Below the pieces are notes generated by a model, which did not search any database, was not told where the DNA came from, and was given only the letters and a program-made list of their open reading frames with translations. Of a stretch of DNA of 17,556 nt, positions 6,571 to 14,352 are shown piece by piece. The stretch spans positions 1-17,556 of the forward strand of contig JBHEKP010000280.1 in the NCBI GenBank assembly GCA_041859375.1, in the 5' to 3' direction. Position 1 is the first letter of the stretch; each line of letters opens with the position of its first letter. The translations under genes and the position numbers were made by a program. Source of the DNA: JBHEKP01 sp041859375. Lineage in GTDB: Bacteria > Hydrogenedentota > Hydrogenedentia > Hydrogenedentales > CAITNO01.

Positions 6571-8568
6571 CTATTTCTTCCAGACGCAGCGGTAGTTAAA
6601 GCGCCGGTTCGGCGCGCTGTCGCCGTTCACGCAGAGCGAGATGGGATCGATCAGGTCGGCGGGGTTGTCGCACCAGTGGAAGTCGAAGCCGGGGCTGCCG
6701 TCCGCCCATCCGGCCAGCGCGCGGGGGATGGCCAGCTCCAGCTCCCCGCCCGCGTACCGGTAGTCCAGCCGCCCGCATTCCACCCACACCCCGTCCGGGG
6801 CCTTTCCCTCGTAGCGCATCAGCGTGGTGGTCTTGTCGTCCACGACGGCCTTGTTCACCAGCAGGTCGTAGCCGAACCATCCGGTGCTGCCGTCGCGGTC
6901 CGCGTCAATCAGCAGCAGCATCCAGTTGGGGTCGGTGTGCGGCGTGAGGGCGGCGGCGGTCTGCGCGTAGAAGCGGACCGTGTCCGCGTCCCGGGCAACC
7001 TTGCAGGTCAGGATGTCGTTCCGGCCCGAGTCGTTTTTGTAATGGAGCCCGCCGTAGCCCTTGTGGTCCCGGTGGAACACGTCGCCCCGGGTGTCGCGGT
7101 ATTCCACGGCCACCCGCGCCCAGTCGGAAAAGTCCCCGTCAATGTTCATGTCCGCGGTTTCGCCGAGCTCGGGGACGGGGCGCACGCCCTTGTAGCGGCG
7201 GATGTTCTGGGCCATCTGCATGTAGTAGTTGTCGGTGTAGCCGCCCCTCATGGGCTGGATGCAGCGGTTGAATTCGGCGTTGTACTGGTCCACGAAGAAA
7301 TAGGTGGAGTCGCGGCGCATGAACTTGGTGGTCTTGCCCTCCTCCGGGTGGTATTTGCCCGCTGACCACTCGTTCCAGTCGTTGATGTAGAGAAATTGCG
7401 GGTTGGCGGCGAGGGCCTCGTCCCAGCGCTCCTGGAAATAGATGCCGTAGCCCTCGGGATGCTCCACCGTTTTGCCCAGCCAGGGCACATGGGTGGGCAC
7501 GGGCAGGTCGAACTCGTTCAGCTCCGGCTCGCCGTGGGCGCGGGTCCAGGATTTGCCGGTGAGGCTGGAGGGATGCTGCGCCGGGGTGACGGCGGCCTCC
7601 TCCCGCGCGCCCTGGTGCGTGGACACCAGGTCCTTCGGGTCCATGTTGCGCACCTTCTCATTGCCCAGGTCATATCCGAAGCTCCACGTGTCCTCCGTGC
7701 CCACGAAACGCCTGCCCGCCCATTCGTAATACCCCCACCACATGTCGCGGAGCGTGAAAAATTCCCTCACCGCCTTCGTGTAGTCCGTGTAAAATTCCTC
7801 GGCATATTCGGGGTCGTTGTAGTGGGGGTGGTTGGGGTCGGTCTTCGCGGCGGCATCGTAATGGGGGTTGGGATGCTTCACGCCCGTGCCGTTCGCGTCC
7901 ACCGCCGGGGTGGCGTTGTAGAGAAGGAGCGGCTTGCCGTCCCAGTAAAACCACAGGTCCTTGTATTTTTCCGCCTTGTAAATCTTCTCGTAGAGGTCCT
8001 GCACCACGGTGATCACCGGTCCGTTGAAGGCCCAGAAACAGAACTGGGGCACTTTCACCCCCTCCGCCTTCATCTTCTGCATCACCGGGAACAGCACGTC
8101 CCACTCGTCCCAGTAGCGGACCGCGTTGGTCACATCCATCACCAGCACGTCCACCCCCGCGTCGGCGAGCATGGACATGTCCTTGCGGATGACGTACTCG
8201 TCCCTGCTCAGGAAATAGCCCGCCTCCGGCTCGCCCCAGTGGTAGGAGCCCTCCGTCCACAGGGGGTGCTTCGCGTCAAGCCGCGCGTTGGGGTCGGTGG
8301 ACAGAATCTTGTTCACATCGGCGGCGTAGGGGCTCTTCATGTTGGCCAGGCCGTCGGTGTGCCAGGTGATGTAGAAGATGCCCACCACGCGGCGCTGATC
8401 TTTCTTCACCGGCCCCGCCTCGGCAATACCCGGCATGGTCCGGCCCAGCGCGTCCGTGGCCGCCCAGGTGTCCGCGAAAAGGTCGCGGTAATAGGGGGCC
8501 TCCTCCGCGGGGGCCGCCGCGGGGGCGAGAAAAAGGAGGGCGAGGAGGACGGGGGCGATTTTGCTCAT
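6571..8568 (-). CDS. secreted GH99/GH71-like protein with C-terminal CBM9-like domain
   Basis: This 665-residue protein begins with a clear signal peptide, MSKIAPVLLALLFLAPAAA, cleaved near AEEAP. From about residue 58 a TIM-barrel-like part starts (RRVVGIFYITWHTDG). It includes AGVDVLVMDVTNA at about 140-152 and later WNEWSAG, as in GH71/GH99-like proteins acting on alpha-linked glycans. From about residue 475 (IDGDFSDW) a beta-sandwich of the CBM9/DOMON-like type runs to the end, and probably binds carbohydrate. Catalytic residues cannot be assigned with confidence and the substrate is unknown. The frame extends upstream to 8766, but the ATG at 8568 has both the signal peptide and a GGAG site. 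It may act on the same exported glycans as the convergent sialidase-like protein; this is inferred. Confidence 0.75.
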   Translation of the reverse strand: MSKIAPVLLALLFLAPAAAPAEEAPYYRDLFADTWAATDALGRTMPGIAEAGPVKKDQRRVVGIFYITWHTDGLANMKSPYAADVNKILSTDPNARLDAKHPLWTEGSYHWGEPEAGYFLSRDEYVIRKDMSMLADAGVDVLVMDVTNAVRYWDEWDVLFPVMQKMKAEGVKVPQFCFWAFNGPVITVVQDLYEKIYKAEKYKDLWFYWDGKPLLLYNATPAVDANGTGVKHPNPHYDAAAKTDPNHPHYNDPEYAEEFYTDYTKAVREFFTLRDMWWGYYEWAGRRFVGTEDTWSFGYDLGNEKVRNMDPKDLVSTHQGAREEAAVTPAQHPSSLTGKSWTRAHGEPELNEFDLPVPTHVPWLGKTVEHPEGYGIYFQERWDEALAANPQFLYINDWNEWSAGKYHPEEGKTTKFMRRDSTYFFVDQYNAEFNRCIQPMRGGYTDNYYMQMAQNIRRYKGVRPVPELGETADMNIDGDFSDWARVAVEYRDTRGDVFHRDHKGYGGLHYKNDSGRNDILTCKVARDADTVRFYAQTAAALTPHTDPNWMLLLIDADRDGSTGWFGYDLLVNKAVVDDKTTTLMRYEGKAPDGVWVECGRLDYRYAGGELELAIPRALAGWADGSPGFDFHWCDNPADLIDPISLCVNGDSAPNRRFNYRCVWKK

Positions 8569-8630
8569 GGGGGGCTCCAATGCGTTTTGCCGCCGTGCGG
8601 CGTTTTCCGGCCTGCCGCCGGTGCCATCAG

Positions 8631-8657
8631 GGTATATGACGCCGCCCGCATGGTCAA
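8631..8657 (-). promoter_or_regulatory. candidate promoter of the GH99/71-like gene
   Basis: On the minus strand TTGACC (8657-8652, 4/6) is followed by a short 15-bp spacer and TATACC (8636-8631, 4/6). It lies directly beside the direct-repeat site at 8666-8681, so the two divergent promoters share a compact control region. Confidence 0.35.
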
Positions 8658-8665
8658 GGTTTCCC

Positions 8666-8698
8666 GTAATCCTGCGGTAATGTGGCGCGGCGCACACT
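8666..8698 (+). promoter_or_regulatory. candidate response-regulator site and -10 box of the LAB_N gene
   Basis: GTAATCCTGCGGTAAT (8666-8681) is a direct repeat of GTAAT with an 11-bp period. After 11 more bases comes CACACT (8693-8698), a -10-like hexamer. The same arrangement, 12 of 16 bases identical with the same spacing to a -10-like box, is at 11603-11635 before the ArnT-like gene. An 11-bp repeat period placed where a -35 box would be is typical of OmpR/PhoB-family activators. Confidence 0.5.
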
Positions 8699-8731
8699 AC
8701 CCGCAACAACGCATGAAAAGGATTGGCGGTT

Positions 8732-9439
8732 ATGACGCATTTACCGGGACTCCCATCACCGGCCACGCTCTGGATGTGCGCGGGGTGCGCGGGCGCGCTG
8801 CTTTTTTACGGACGGTTTTATGTCCAGTGGTACGCCTCCGAGCGCCGCGGGGAGGTGGTCATACCGGCGGCCTTCTGGTACATGAGCAGCGCGGGCGCGC
8901 TGCTCACCTTCGCCTATTCGGTGTGGAACCGATCACCGGGCGCGGCCTTCGGCCTTTGTTTCAGCATTCTGATCTATGCGCGCAACATTGCGCTCATCTG
9001 GCGGGATCAGCGGCGGCTCACACGCTTCCGGAGCCTCGCCGTCCACGCGCTTGCGGTGCTGGTCGCCGCGGGGGCCGTCGGCCTGACCCTCCACACCTGG
9101 GGGCGGGAGGTGGCGGCGAACCGCGCGCTTGACCCGGCGTCCGCCGCCCGGAACTGGTTTTGGCTGAAGATGTGGGGTGTCGGGCAGGCGTGCTTCTTCC
9201 TGCGCTTTCTCATCCAGTGGATTGCGTCGGAAATGGGCGGAAAAAGCGTTGTCCCGGGGCTGTTTTGGCGTCTCAGCCTGGCGGCGGCCCTTCTCCAGGC
9301 GCCGGGTTTCATCTTTCGAAGCCCCGCCGACTGGATAAACGCGGCGGGCCAGCTGGCCAACTCGCTGGTGTACGCGCGCAACATCATGATTGCGCGGCGC
9401 GCGCACGGGGCCGGGGAGGCGGGCCGTGTGTTTGGCTGA
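8732..9439 (+). CDS. membrane protein with two LAB_N (lipid-A-disaccharide synthase N-terminal) domains
   Basis: This is a 235-residue multi-spanning membrane protein built from two copies of the LAB_N (PF07578) module. Copy 1 covers about residues 15-92, with FYVQWYASERRGEVVIPAAF and ILIYARNIALIW. Copy 2 covers about 148-222, with FLIQWIASEMGGKSVVPGLF and SLVYARNIMI. The module is named from LpxB fusions and is often found near lipid A or glycolipid modification genes; its biochemical role is not settled. The ATG at 8732 follows AGGA at 9 nt. A TTG at 8723 in the same frame has no proper spacing. The response regulator gene follows after 67 nt on the same strand. The upstream direct repeat suggests control by that regulator. 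Confidence 0.85.
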   Translation: MTHLPGLPSPATLWMCAGCAGALLFYGRFYVQWYASERRGEVVIPAAFWYMSSAGALLTFAYSVWNRSPGAAFGLCFSILIYARNIALIWRDQRRLTRFRSLAVHALAVLVAAGAVGLTLHTWGREVAANRALDPASAARNWFWLKMWGVGQACFFLRFLIQWIASEMGGKSVVPGLFWRLSLAAALLQAPGFIFRSPADWINAAGQLANSLVYARNIMIARRAHGAGEAGRVFG

Positions 9440-9506
9440 CGGGCGCCGTCCGGGTGTACCATGTGTGCCCGGCACGCCTGTCGTGTGACCGGTTTGGGGT
9501 TTAACC

Positions 9507-10184
9507 ATGCGCGTCTTGATAGTCGAGGATTCAAAACGGCTTCAAACCTATGTGGCCCGCGGCCTGCGCCGGAGGGGCTATGCGGTGGATTCCGCGGCCG
9601 ACGGCGAGGAGGGCCTTTTCCTGGCCCTTGGCGGCGATTATGACTTGATTGTGCTGGACCTGATGCTGCCGCAGCGCGACGGGCTTTCCCTGCTCCGGGA
9701 GCTCCGCGCGCGGGGCTGCGACACGCATGTGCTGATTCTCACCGCAAGGGACACGGTGGAGGACCGGGTGAAAGGGCTGGAGGACGGCGCGGACGACTAT
9801 CTCGTCAAGCCCTTCGCCTTCGAGGAGCTGCTGGCGCGCATCCAGGCGCTGCTGCGCCGGAGGTACGGCGTGAAATCGCCCCGGCTTGTCTTTGGCCCGC
9901 TTGAAATCAACCTTGGCGCCCGCACCGCGAGCCGTTCGGGGGTTCCCCTTGAGCTGAGACCCCGCGAGTACGCACTGCTTGAGTTTCTCGCCCTGAGGCA
10001 CGGCCAGGCCGTGCCCCGCGCCGAAATCGAGCGCCACATCTACGACGAGCACATCAACCCCATGAGCAACGTGGTTGACTCGGCCGTCTGCTCCCTGCGG
10101 AAAATCATTGACGGGCCCGGCGGGGAATCGTTCATCCAAACGCGCAGGGGGGTGGGGTATGTCTTCTCGGAGCCGCCGTCATGA
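9507..10184 (+). CDS. OmpR/PhoB-family response regulator
   Basis: This is a 225-residue two-domain regulator. The receiver domain (about 1-115) has all key residues: acidic pocket E7/D8, phospho-acceptor D51 in VLDLMLP, T79 and K101 in VKPF. The OmpR-type winged helix (about 127-222) has the LRPREYALLEFLALRHGQAV core, VVDSAVCSLRKI and the C-terminal hairpin IQTRRGVGYVF. The stop overlaps the start of the sensor kinase gene by 4 nt, so they form one unit. Gene order and neighbours resemble a PmrA-type system controlling lipid A modification. I infer that it binds the GTAAT direct repeats upstream of the LAB_N and ArnT-like genes. Confidence 0.96.
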   Translation: MRVLIVEDSKRLQTYVARGLRRRGYAVDSAADGEEGLFLALGGDYDLIVLDLMLPQRDGLSLLRELRARGCDTHVLILTARDTVEDRVKGLEDGADDYLVKPFAFEELLARIQALLRRRYGVKSPRLVFGPLEINLGARTASRSGVPLELRPREYALLEFLALRHGQAVPRAEIERHIYDEHINPMSNVVDSAVCSLRKIIDGPGGESFIQTRRGVGYVFSEPPS

Positions 10185-11572
10185 ACTCCATACGGATGAG
10201 GCTGCTTGTTGGCAACGGGCTTTGCCTTCTCGCCGTTCTCGCGGTGACCGGGGCGCTGCTGCACACCTATCTCCACCGGGTGCTCGAATCCGGTTTTGAC
10301 GCGTCACTCCTTGAAATGGGCAGTGTTTTGGCGAAAACAACAGAACTGTACGCCGGGGGAAGGCTGGAGTTTGAATTCCTTGAGGCGAACATCGCCCAGT
10401 TTATGCCCCATGAAAACGCGGAGTACTACCAGGTCTGGGACCGGACGGGCAAAACAGTGGGGCGCTCCCCCTCCCTGGAGGGGGGCAGCCTGCCCGCCGC
10501 GCTGCCCCTGCGCGGATCCCCACTGTTTGAAAACATCACCCTGCCCGATGGAAGGCCGGGAAAGATCGTGCTGCTGAATTTCAGGCCGGTAACCGACGAG
10601 GTGGGCCCCGTTCCGGAATACGCCATGGCGCTCGCCATCTCCCGCGTAGAGCTCGACAGGGCCCAGCGCCGGGTGTTGAAGGGACTGCTGCTTTCGGGGT
10701 TCTTTCTTGTGCTGGGCGCGTTTCCCGCCGTGTGGTGGTCGGTGAAGCGGGCGCTGGCGAGCCTGCATGCGCTTGGTGAGCAGACGGCCGCCATAAGGCC
10801 GGACGACCTCTCCTTCCGCTTTCCGGCAGCCAACAGCCCCGCCGAGTTGCGCCCAATCATAACGCGCCTGAACAGCCTGATGGGGCGGCTGGAGGCGGCG
10901 TTCAACCGCGAGCGCCGCTTCACCTCGGCCGCCGCCCATGAGCTGCGCACGCCCATCGCGGAGCTTAGGACGCTTGCCGAGGTCGGCAGGGAGGAGGCGG
11001 AGGCGTCCGCCCCGGCGATGACCGGCTATTTTGAGGACGCCCTGGGCATTTCCCGGCACCTGGAAATGCTTGTCACCACGCTGCTGGCGCTGACCCGCTG
11101 CCAGGCGGGCCTGCTGAGGACGGAAAAGAGCCCCGCCGATCTGGCGGCCGTCATCCGCGACGCCTGGGAGGGGTATGCCGCGGAGGCGGGGCAGTTTGGG
11201 AGAACGGTCACCGTTGAGACGCCGGAGAGCCTGGTTATTGAAACCGACGAGGGGCTGCTCCGGGCCATGCTCGCCAACATTTTTTCCAACGCCGCCGCCT
11301 ACACCCCGCCGGGCGGGGAAATCGCCCTTTGCCTGCGGATGCGGGACGGCGCGGCGGTTTTCACCGTGACAAACACCAGCCGCGGGCTGGCCCCGTCCGA
11401 ACTCGGGCATGTGTTTGAGCCTTTCTGGCGCAAGGGGGGGGAGCGCCCCGGCGAGGGGCACTGCGGCATCGGCCTTTCGCTTGTGTCCGCGTACGCGCAG
11501 CTCCTCGGCATGGAGGCGGACGCGTCCATGCCCGGCGGGGAAATGTTCAGGCTGACCCTGCGCGCGGGGTGA
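10181..11572 (+). CDS. sensor histidine kinase
   Basis: This 463-residue inner-membrane kinase is the partner of the overlapping response regulator. TM1 is at about 8-28. The periplasmic sensor region at about 29-165 resembles the 2CSK_N type (YYQVWDRTGKTVGRSPSL). TM2 is at about 167-187, and the HAMP linker runs to about 240. HisKA has the phospho-acceptor H253 in AAAHELRTP. The ATPase domain has an N box at NIFSNAAAYTP (366-376) and GHCGIGLSL as the G2-type loop. The G1 position reads VTNTSRGL, with Asn where many kinases have Asp, as in heavy-metal and PmrB-like sensors. An ExxE pair (E65, E68) lies in the periplasmic part; PmrB uses an ExxE motif for ferric iron, but the match is short and may be chance. 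Confidence 0.95.
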   Translation: MNSIRMRLLVGNGLCLLAVLAVTGALLHTYLHRVLESGFDASLLEMGSVLAKTTELYAGGRLEFEFLEANIAQFMPHENAEYYQVWDRTGKTVGRSPSLEGGSLPAALPLRGSPLFENITLPDGRPGKIVLLNFRPVTDEVGPVPEYAMALAISRVELDRAQRRVLKGLLLSGFFLVLGAFPAVWWSVKRALASLHALGEQTAAIRPDDLSFRFPAANSPAELRPIITRLNSLMGRLEAAFNRERRFTSAAAHELRTPIAELRTLAEVGREEAEASAPAMTGYFEDALGISRHLEMLVTTLLALTRCQAGLLRTEKSPADLAAVIRDAWEGYAAEAGQFGRTVTVETPESLVIETDEGLLRAMLANIFSNAAAYTPPGGEIALCLRMRDGAAVFTVTNTSRGLAPSELGHVFEPFWRKGGERPGEGHCGIGLSLVSAYAQLLGMEADASMPGGEMFRLTLRAG

Positions 11573-11602
11573 TTTCGCATAATTTTCCCCGATCCCCCCG
11601 TT

Positions 11603-11635
11603 GTAATCTCCCGGTAACAATCCGTCTGCCATTAT
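11603..11635 (+). promoter_or_regulatory. candidate response-regulator site and -10 box of the ArnT-like gene
   Basis: GTAATCTCCCGGTAAC (11603-11618) is a direct repeat with an 11-bp period, followed 11 nt later by CATTAT (11630-11635), a 4/6 -10 box. It matches the arrangement at 8666-8698. The leader to the ATG at 11690 would be about 47 nt. It lies in the 117-nt gap after the kinase gene, so the ArnT-like gene probably has its own regulated promoter. Confidence 0.5.
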
Positions 11636-11689
11636 TTCGCGCGGCGCGGGCGGTGTTTCCCGCCATGACCGCGCCAGGGAGACGCGCCG

Positions 11690-13573
11690 ATGAAACGTTC
11701 AATTTTGATGGCCGTGCCGCTTTTTTTGCTGCTGGCCGCGTATTTGGGAATCAACATGACCGGCCACGGCCTGTGGCCCGCCGACGAGCCGCGTTACGGC
11801 CAGGTGGCCCGGGAGATGATGCAGTCCGGCGACTATCTTGTCCCCCGCGTCAACGGGGAGCCCTATCTGGAAAAGCCGCCCCTGCTGTTCTGGTCCATTG
11901 CCCTGGCCTCCCTTCCCGCGGGTGATGTGACGCCGGTCACGGCCCGCATCCCCTCCTGGCTGGCGGCGCTGCTCACCACGGTGCTCACCTGGATGCTTGC
12001 GCGACGCATGTTCGGGGGGCGGGTTGCGTTGTGGTCCGTCGTCATGATGGTCACGGCGTACCGGTTCTGGTGGCAGGCCGGTTTCGCCCAGATAGACATG
12101 CTCCTCACCGGATGCATGACCGTGGTGCTTTACCATCTTTGGCGGTGGGAGGAGGACCGCCGGGCATGGCGGCTCCCCGTGATCTACGGCGCGATGGCGG
12201 CGGGGATGCTCGCCAAGGGCCCGCCCGCCCTGATTTTTCCCCTGCTGCTCATCTTTTCCTTCCACTGGCGCGACAAGCCCGGCCGGAAGGCGCTGCACTG
12301 GGCGGCGGGCTGCACCGCGGCCCTGGCCGTGGCTGCCTTGTGGTATGTGCCCGCCCGGCTTGCCCTGGACGGCGAGGGGGTGCGCGCGGTGTCCGAGGGT
12401 ATTGGCGGCAACCTGATCCGCAACACCGTGGGGAGGGCGCTCATGGGGGTGAGCAAGGCCCAGCCGCCCTGGTATTACCTCCTTCAGTTTCCCGCCGACT
12501 GGCTTCCCTGGTCGCTCTTCCTGCCGTGGATTGCGTTCCGCGCCTGGCGGCTGCGGCGGGAGACAAAGGCGCACCGTTTCCTGTGGTGCTGGTTTGCCCC
12601 CGCGTTTGTCTTTTTCTCCATAAGCATCGGCAAGCGGGCCATCTACCTGCTGCCCCTGTTTCCCGCCGCGGCCATTTTCACCGCCATGACGCTGCTGGAG
12701 CTCATGGACGGCGGCCGGGCGCGGTGGCGGCGCGCCGCGGGGCTGGTGTGGGCCGTGCTGCTGCTGCTCGCGGGCCTGGCCGTGCACGCCCTGCCCTTCA
12801 CCGAATACGGTGATCTTTACACGGCGGGGCCGGTTCTGCTTTCCGCCGCGGCCCTTGCGGCGGCTGTGGTCTCTTTTGTTTACGTGCTCCGCACGGACTG
12901 CCGCCGCCTGCACGCGCTCATGGCGGCCACGGCGGCGCTTCTCTATGCGGGCGCCTCCCAGCTGGTCTTTCCGGCCATGGACGCCTACAAGTCCGCGGAG
13001 CGCATCTGCGCCCCCGTCCGCGCGCTGTCGGAAAGGGGCGCGGACTTTGACCTGTACTGCCTGGGGTTCAGCCGGGAGGAGTACATCTTCTACAGCGGGC
13101 GCTTCCATGAGCCCGTGCTGGCGGACATTGTGGGCAGGGACACGATTCCCCCCGAAAAACTGGCGGAGGCGGCGAGGGCGCAGGGCAGGGCCAGATCCGC
13201 CATCGCGAAGGCCGCCGCCGCCGTGGCCGTGGCCGACGGGGCGGAGCCGACCCGGGAGGAGCGGGCGCGGCTGCTTGAGGCCGTGCACCGCGCGGTGGCG
13301 GGGGAGGAGGAGAGGAACGCGGGGGTGCTCCAGTTTGAGGATGATTTGAGGCGGGAGGTGGACGCGTTCGCGCGCCGCCTGACGGACGGGCGGCCCGCGT
13401 TCTTCTTTGTGCAGGAGGGGGACTGGCGGTGGCTGTCGGCGTTCTTTCCCGGGAACACGCCGGTGCGCCGGTTGAACCTGCGCATGGTGGGCACCCGGCG
13501 GACGCTGCTCATGGCGAACGCGCCGGGGGAGGAACTGCTGCGGAGGGAAAAGATTCCGCATGTGACGCAGTGA
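11690..13573 (+). CDS. ArnT-like GT83 glycosyltransferase (PMT family)
   Basis: This 627-residue polytopic inner-membrane enzyme belongs to the ArnT/PMT_2 class, which transfers a sugar from a polyprenyl-phosphate donor, in ArnT itself 4-amino-4-deoxyarabinose to lipid A. Diagnostic features are the first periplasmic loop DEPRYG (residues 32-37) with the catalytic acidic pair, GEPYLEKPPLLFW (56-68) and an AKGPPALIFP segment. There are about eleven to thirteen hydrophobic spans before residue 440, then a soluble C-terminal part of about 190 residues. A helical stretch rich in Ala, Glu and Arg (about 490-570) looks longer than usual. No arnBCADEF genes are in the window, so the donor sugar is unknown. 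The start follows AGGGAG at 8 nt. The PAP2 gene lies 79 nt downstream. Confidence 0.9.
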   Translation: MKRSILMAVPLFLLLAAYLGINMTGHGLWPADEPRYGQVAREMMQSGDYLVPRVNGEPYLEKPPLLFWSIALASLPAGDVTPVTARIPSWLAALLTTVLTWMLARRMFGGRVALWSVVMMVTAYRFWWQAGFAQIDMLLTGCMTVVLYHLWRWEEDRRAWRLPVIYGAMAAGMLAKGPPALIFPLLLIFSFHWRDKPGRKALHWAAGCTAALAVAALWYVPARLALDGEGVRAVSEGIGGNLIRNTVGRALMGVSKAQPPWYYLLQFPADWLPWSLFLPWIAFRAWRLRRETKAHRFLWCWFAPAFVFFSISIGKRAIYLLPLFPAAAIFTAMTLLELMDGGRARWRRAAGLVWAVLLLLAGLAVHALPFTEYGDLYTAGPVLLSAAALAAAVVSFVYVLRTDCRRLHALMAATAALLYAGASQLVFPAMDAYKSAERICAPVRALSERGADFDLYCLGFSREEYIFYSGRFHEPVLADIVGRDTIPPEKLAEAARAQGRARSAIAKAAAAVAVADGAEPTREERARLLEAVHRAVAGEEERNAGVLQFEDDLRREVDAFARRLTDGRPAFFFVQEGDWRWLSAFFPGNTPVRRLNLRMVGTRRTLLMANAPGEELLRREKIPHVTQ

Positions 13574-13588
13574 AACAACCCTGTCCGT

Positions 13589-13612
13589 GTCCGCCGCCTG
13601 TGCGCGGCGGAC
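13589..13612 (+). terminator. hairpin between the ArnT-like and PAP2 genes (weak terminator or processing site)
   Basis: GTCCGCCGC (13589-13597) and GCGGCGGAC (13604-13612) form a perfect 9-bp stem with a 6-nt loop. The next T run (TTTT) comes only about 9 nt later, so it is not a classical intrinsic terminator. It may lower read-through into the PAP2 gene or act on mRNA stability. Confidence 0.35.
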
Positions 13613-13652
13613 GCGCGCGCTTTTCGGATCCAAGCCAAAGGAATAAACACCC

Positions 13653-14333
13653 ATGACACTTTCAAAAATGAAGGTCCAGCTCATCGCGCCGCTGTTCGTC
13701 CTCGCCTTTGCCGTGCTTTCAGAATATTCGGGGCTCGACCTCGCGCTGGCCCGGCTTTTTTACGACGAGGGAACGCGGACCTGGCCGCTGAAATCCAATT
13801 TCATCACCTCCGGCATCCTGCATTCCGGGGGGAAGGACGCCGTGCTGTGCGTCATGTTTGCCATTTTGGGCGTGTTCATCCTTTCCTTTTTTTGGGGAAA
13901 GGCGCGCCGCATGCGCCGGGGGGCCGGATATCTGATTCTGGGCAGCCTTCTGGGGCCGGGAATCGTGGCGCTGCTGAAGGCCACAACGCGCATATACACG
14001 CCGTGGAGCCTGGAGCTTTTCGGGGGCGACAAGCCGTACATACGGCTGTTTGATCACGCCCCGGCGGGGCTTCCCGCGGGAAACGCCTTTCCGGGGGGCC
14101 ATTCCTCCGGCGGTTTTGCCCTGCTGAGTGTGTACTTTCTCCTGCTGGCGTACAATCCGAAGCGCCGGTTTTACGGGCTGGCGCTGGGTCTTGGCGTGGG
14201 GGCGCTCTTTGCGGCGGCGCAGGAGATGCGGGGCGCGCATTTTTTAAGCCACGACCTCGTTTCCCTGGTCATTTGCTGGTATTCGGCGCTGTTCGTCTAC
14301 TGCCTGATGCTGGGGCGGCGCGGCAACCCCTGA
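13653..14333 (+). CDS. PAP2-family membrane phosphatase, possibly lipid A or undecaprenyl related
   Basis: This is a 226-residue membrane protein with about six spans and PAP2 (PF01569) motifs in order. Motif 1 is degenerate, KATTRIYTP, with K109 and R113. Motif 2 is FPGGHSSGG at 146-154 with H150. Motif 3 is RGAHFLSHD at 193-201 with R193, H196/H200 and D201. Active sites of such enzymes face the periplasm and remove or transfer phosphate on lipids, as in LpxE, LpxT and PgpB. Its place after an ArnT-like transferase and a two-component system suggests a lipid A phosphate or carrier lipid as substrate; this is inferred. The ATG at 13653 is preceded by AAAGGAAT at about 11 nt. It converges on the M48 gene with a 19-nt gap. 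Confidence 0.88.
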   Translation: MTLSKMKVQLIAPLFVLAFAVLSEYSGLDLALARLFYDEGTRTWPLKSNFITSGILHSGGKDAVLCVMFAILGVFILSFFWGKARRMRRGAGYLILGSLLGPGIVALLKATTRIYTPWSLELFGGDKPYIRLFDHAPAGLPAGNAFPGGHSSGGFALLSVYFLLLAYNPKRRFYGLALGLGVGALFAAAQEMRGAHFLSHDLVSLVICWYSALFVYCLMLGRRGNP

Positions 14334-14352
14334 CGGCCCCCCCGCGCCGGGG

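Noticed and set aside
7396..9132. Long plus-strand open frame (578 codons) opposite the GH99/71-like gene
   Set aside because: Composition is typical of an antisense shadow (His/Val/Arg-rich), and it runs through two real genes and their shared promoter region.
11699..13684. Long minus-strand open frame (661 codons) opposite the ArnT-like gene
   Set aside because: It is an antisense shadow of a GC-rich gene with clear family motifs. Its product is a low-complexity Arg/Gly/His/Pro-rich string with no signal or motif.
14340..14352. Short CCCCG/CGGGG hairpin between the convergent PAP2 and M48 genes
   Set aside because: It has only a 5-bp stem, a 3-nt loop and no T run on either side, so it is not supportable as a bidirectional terminator.
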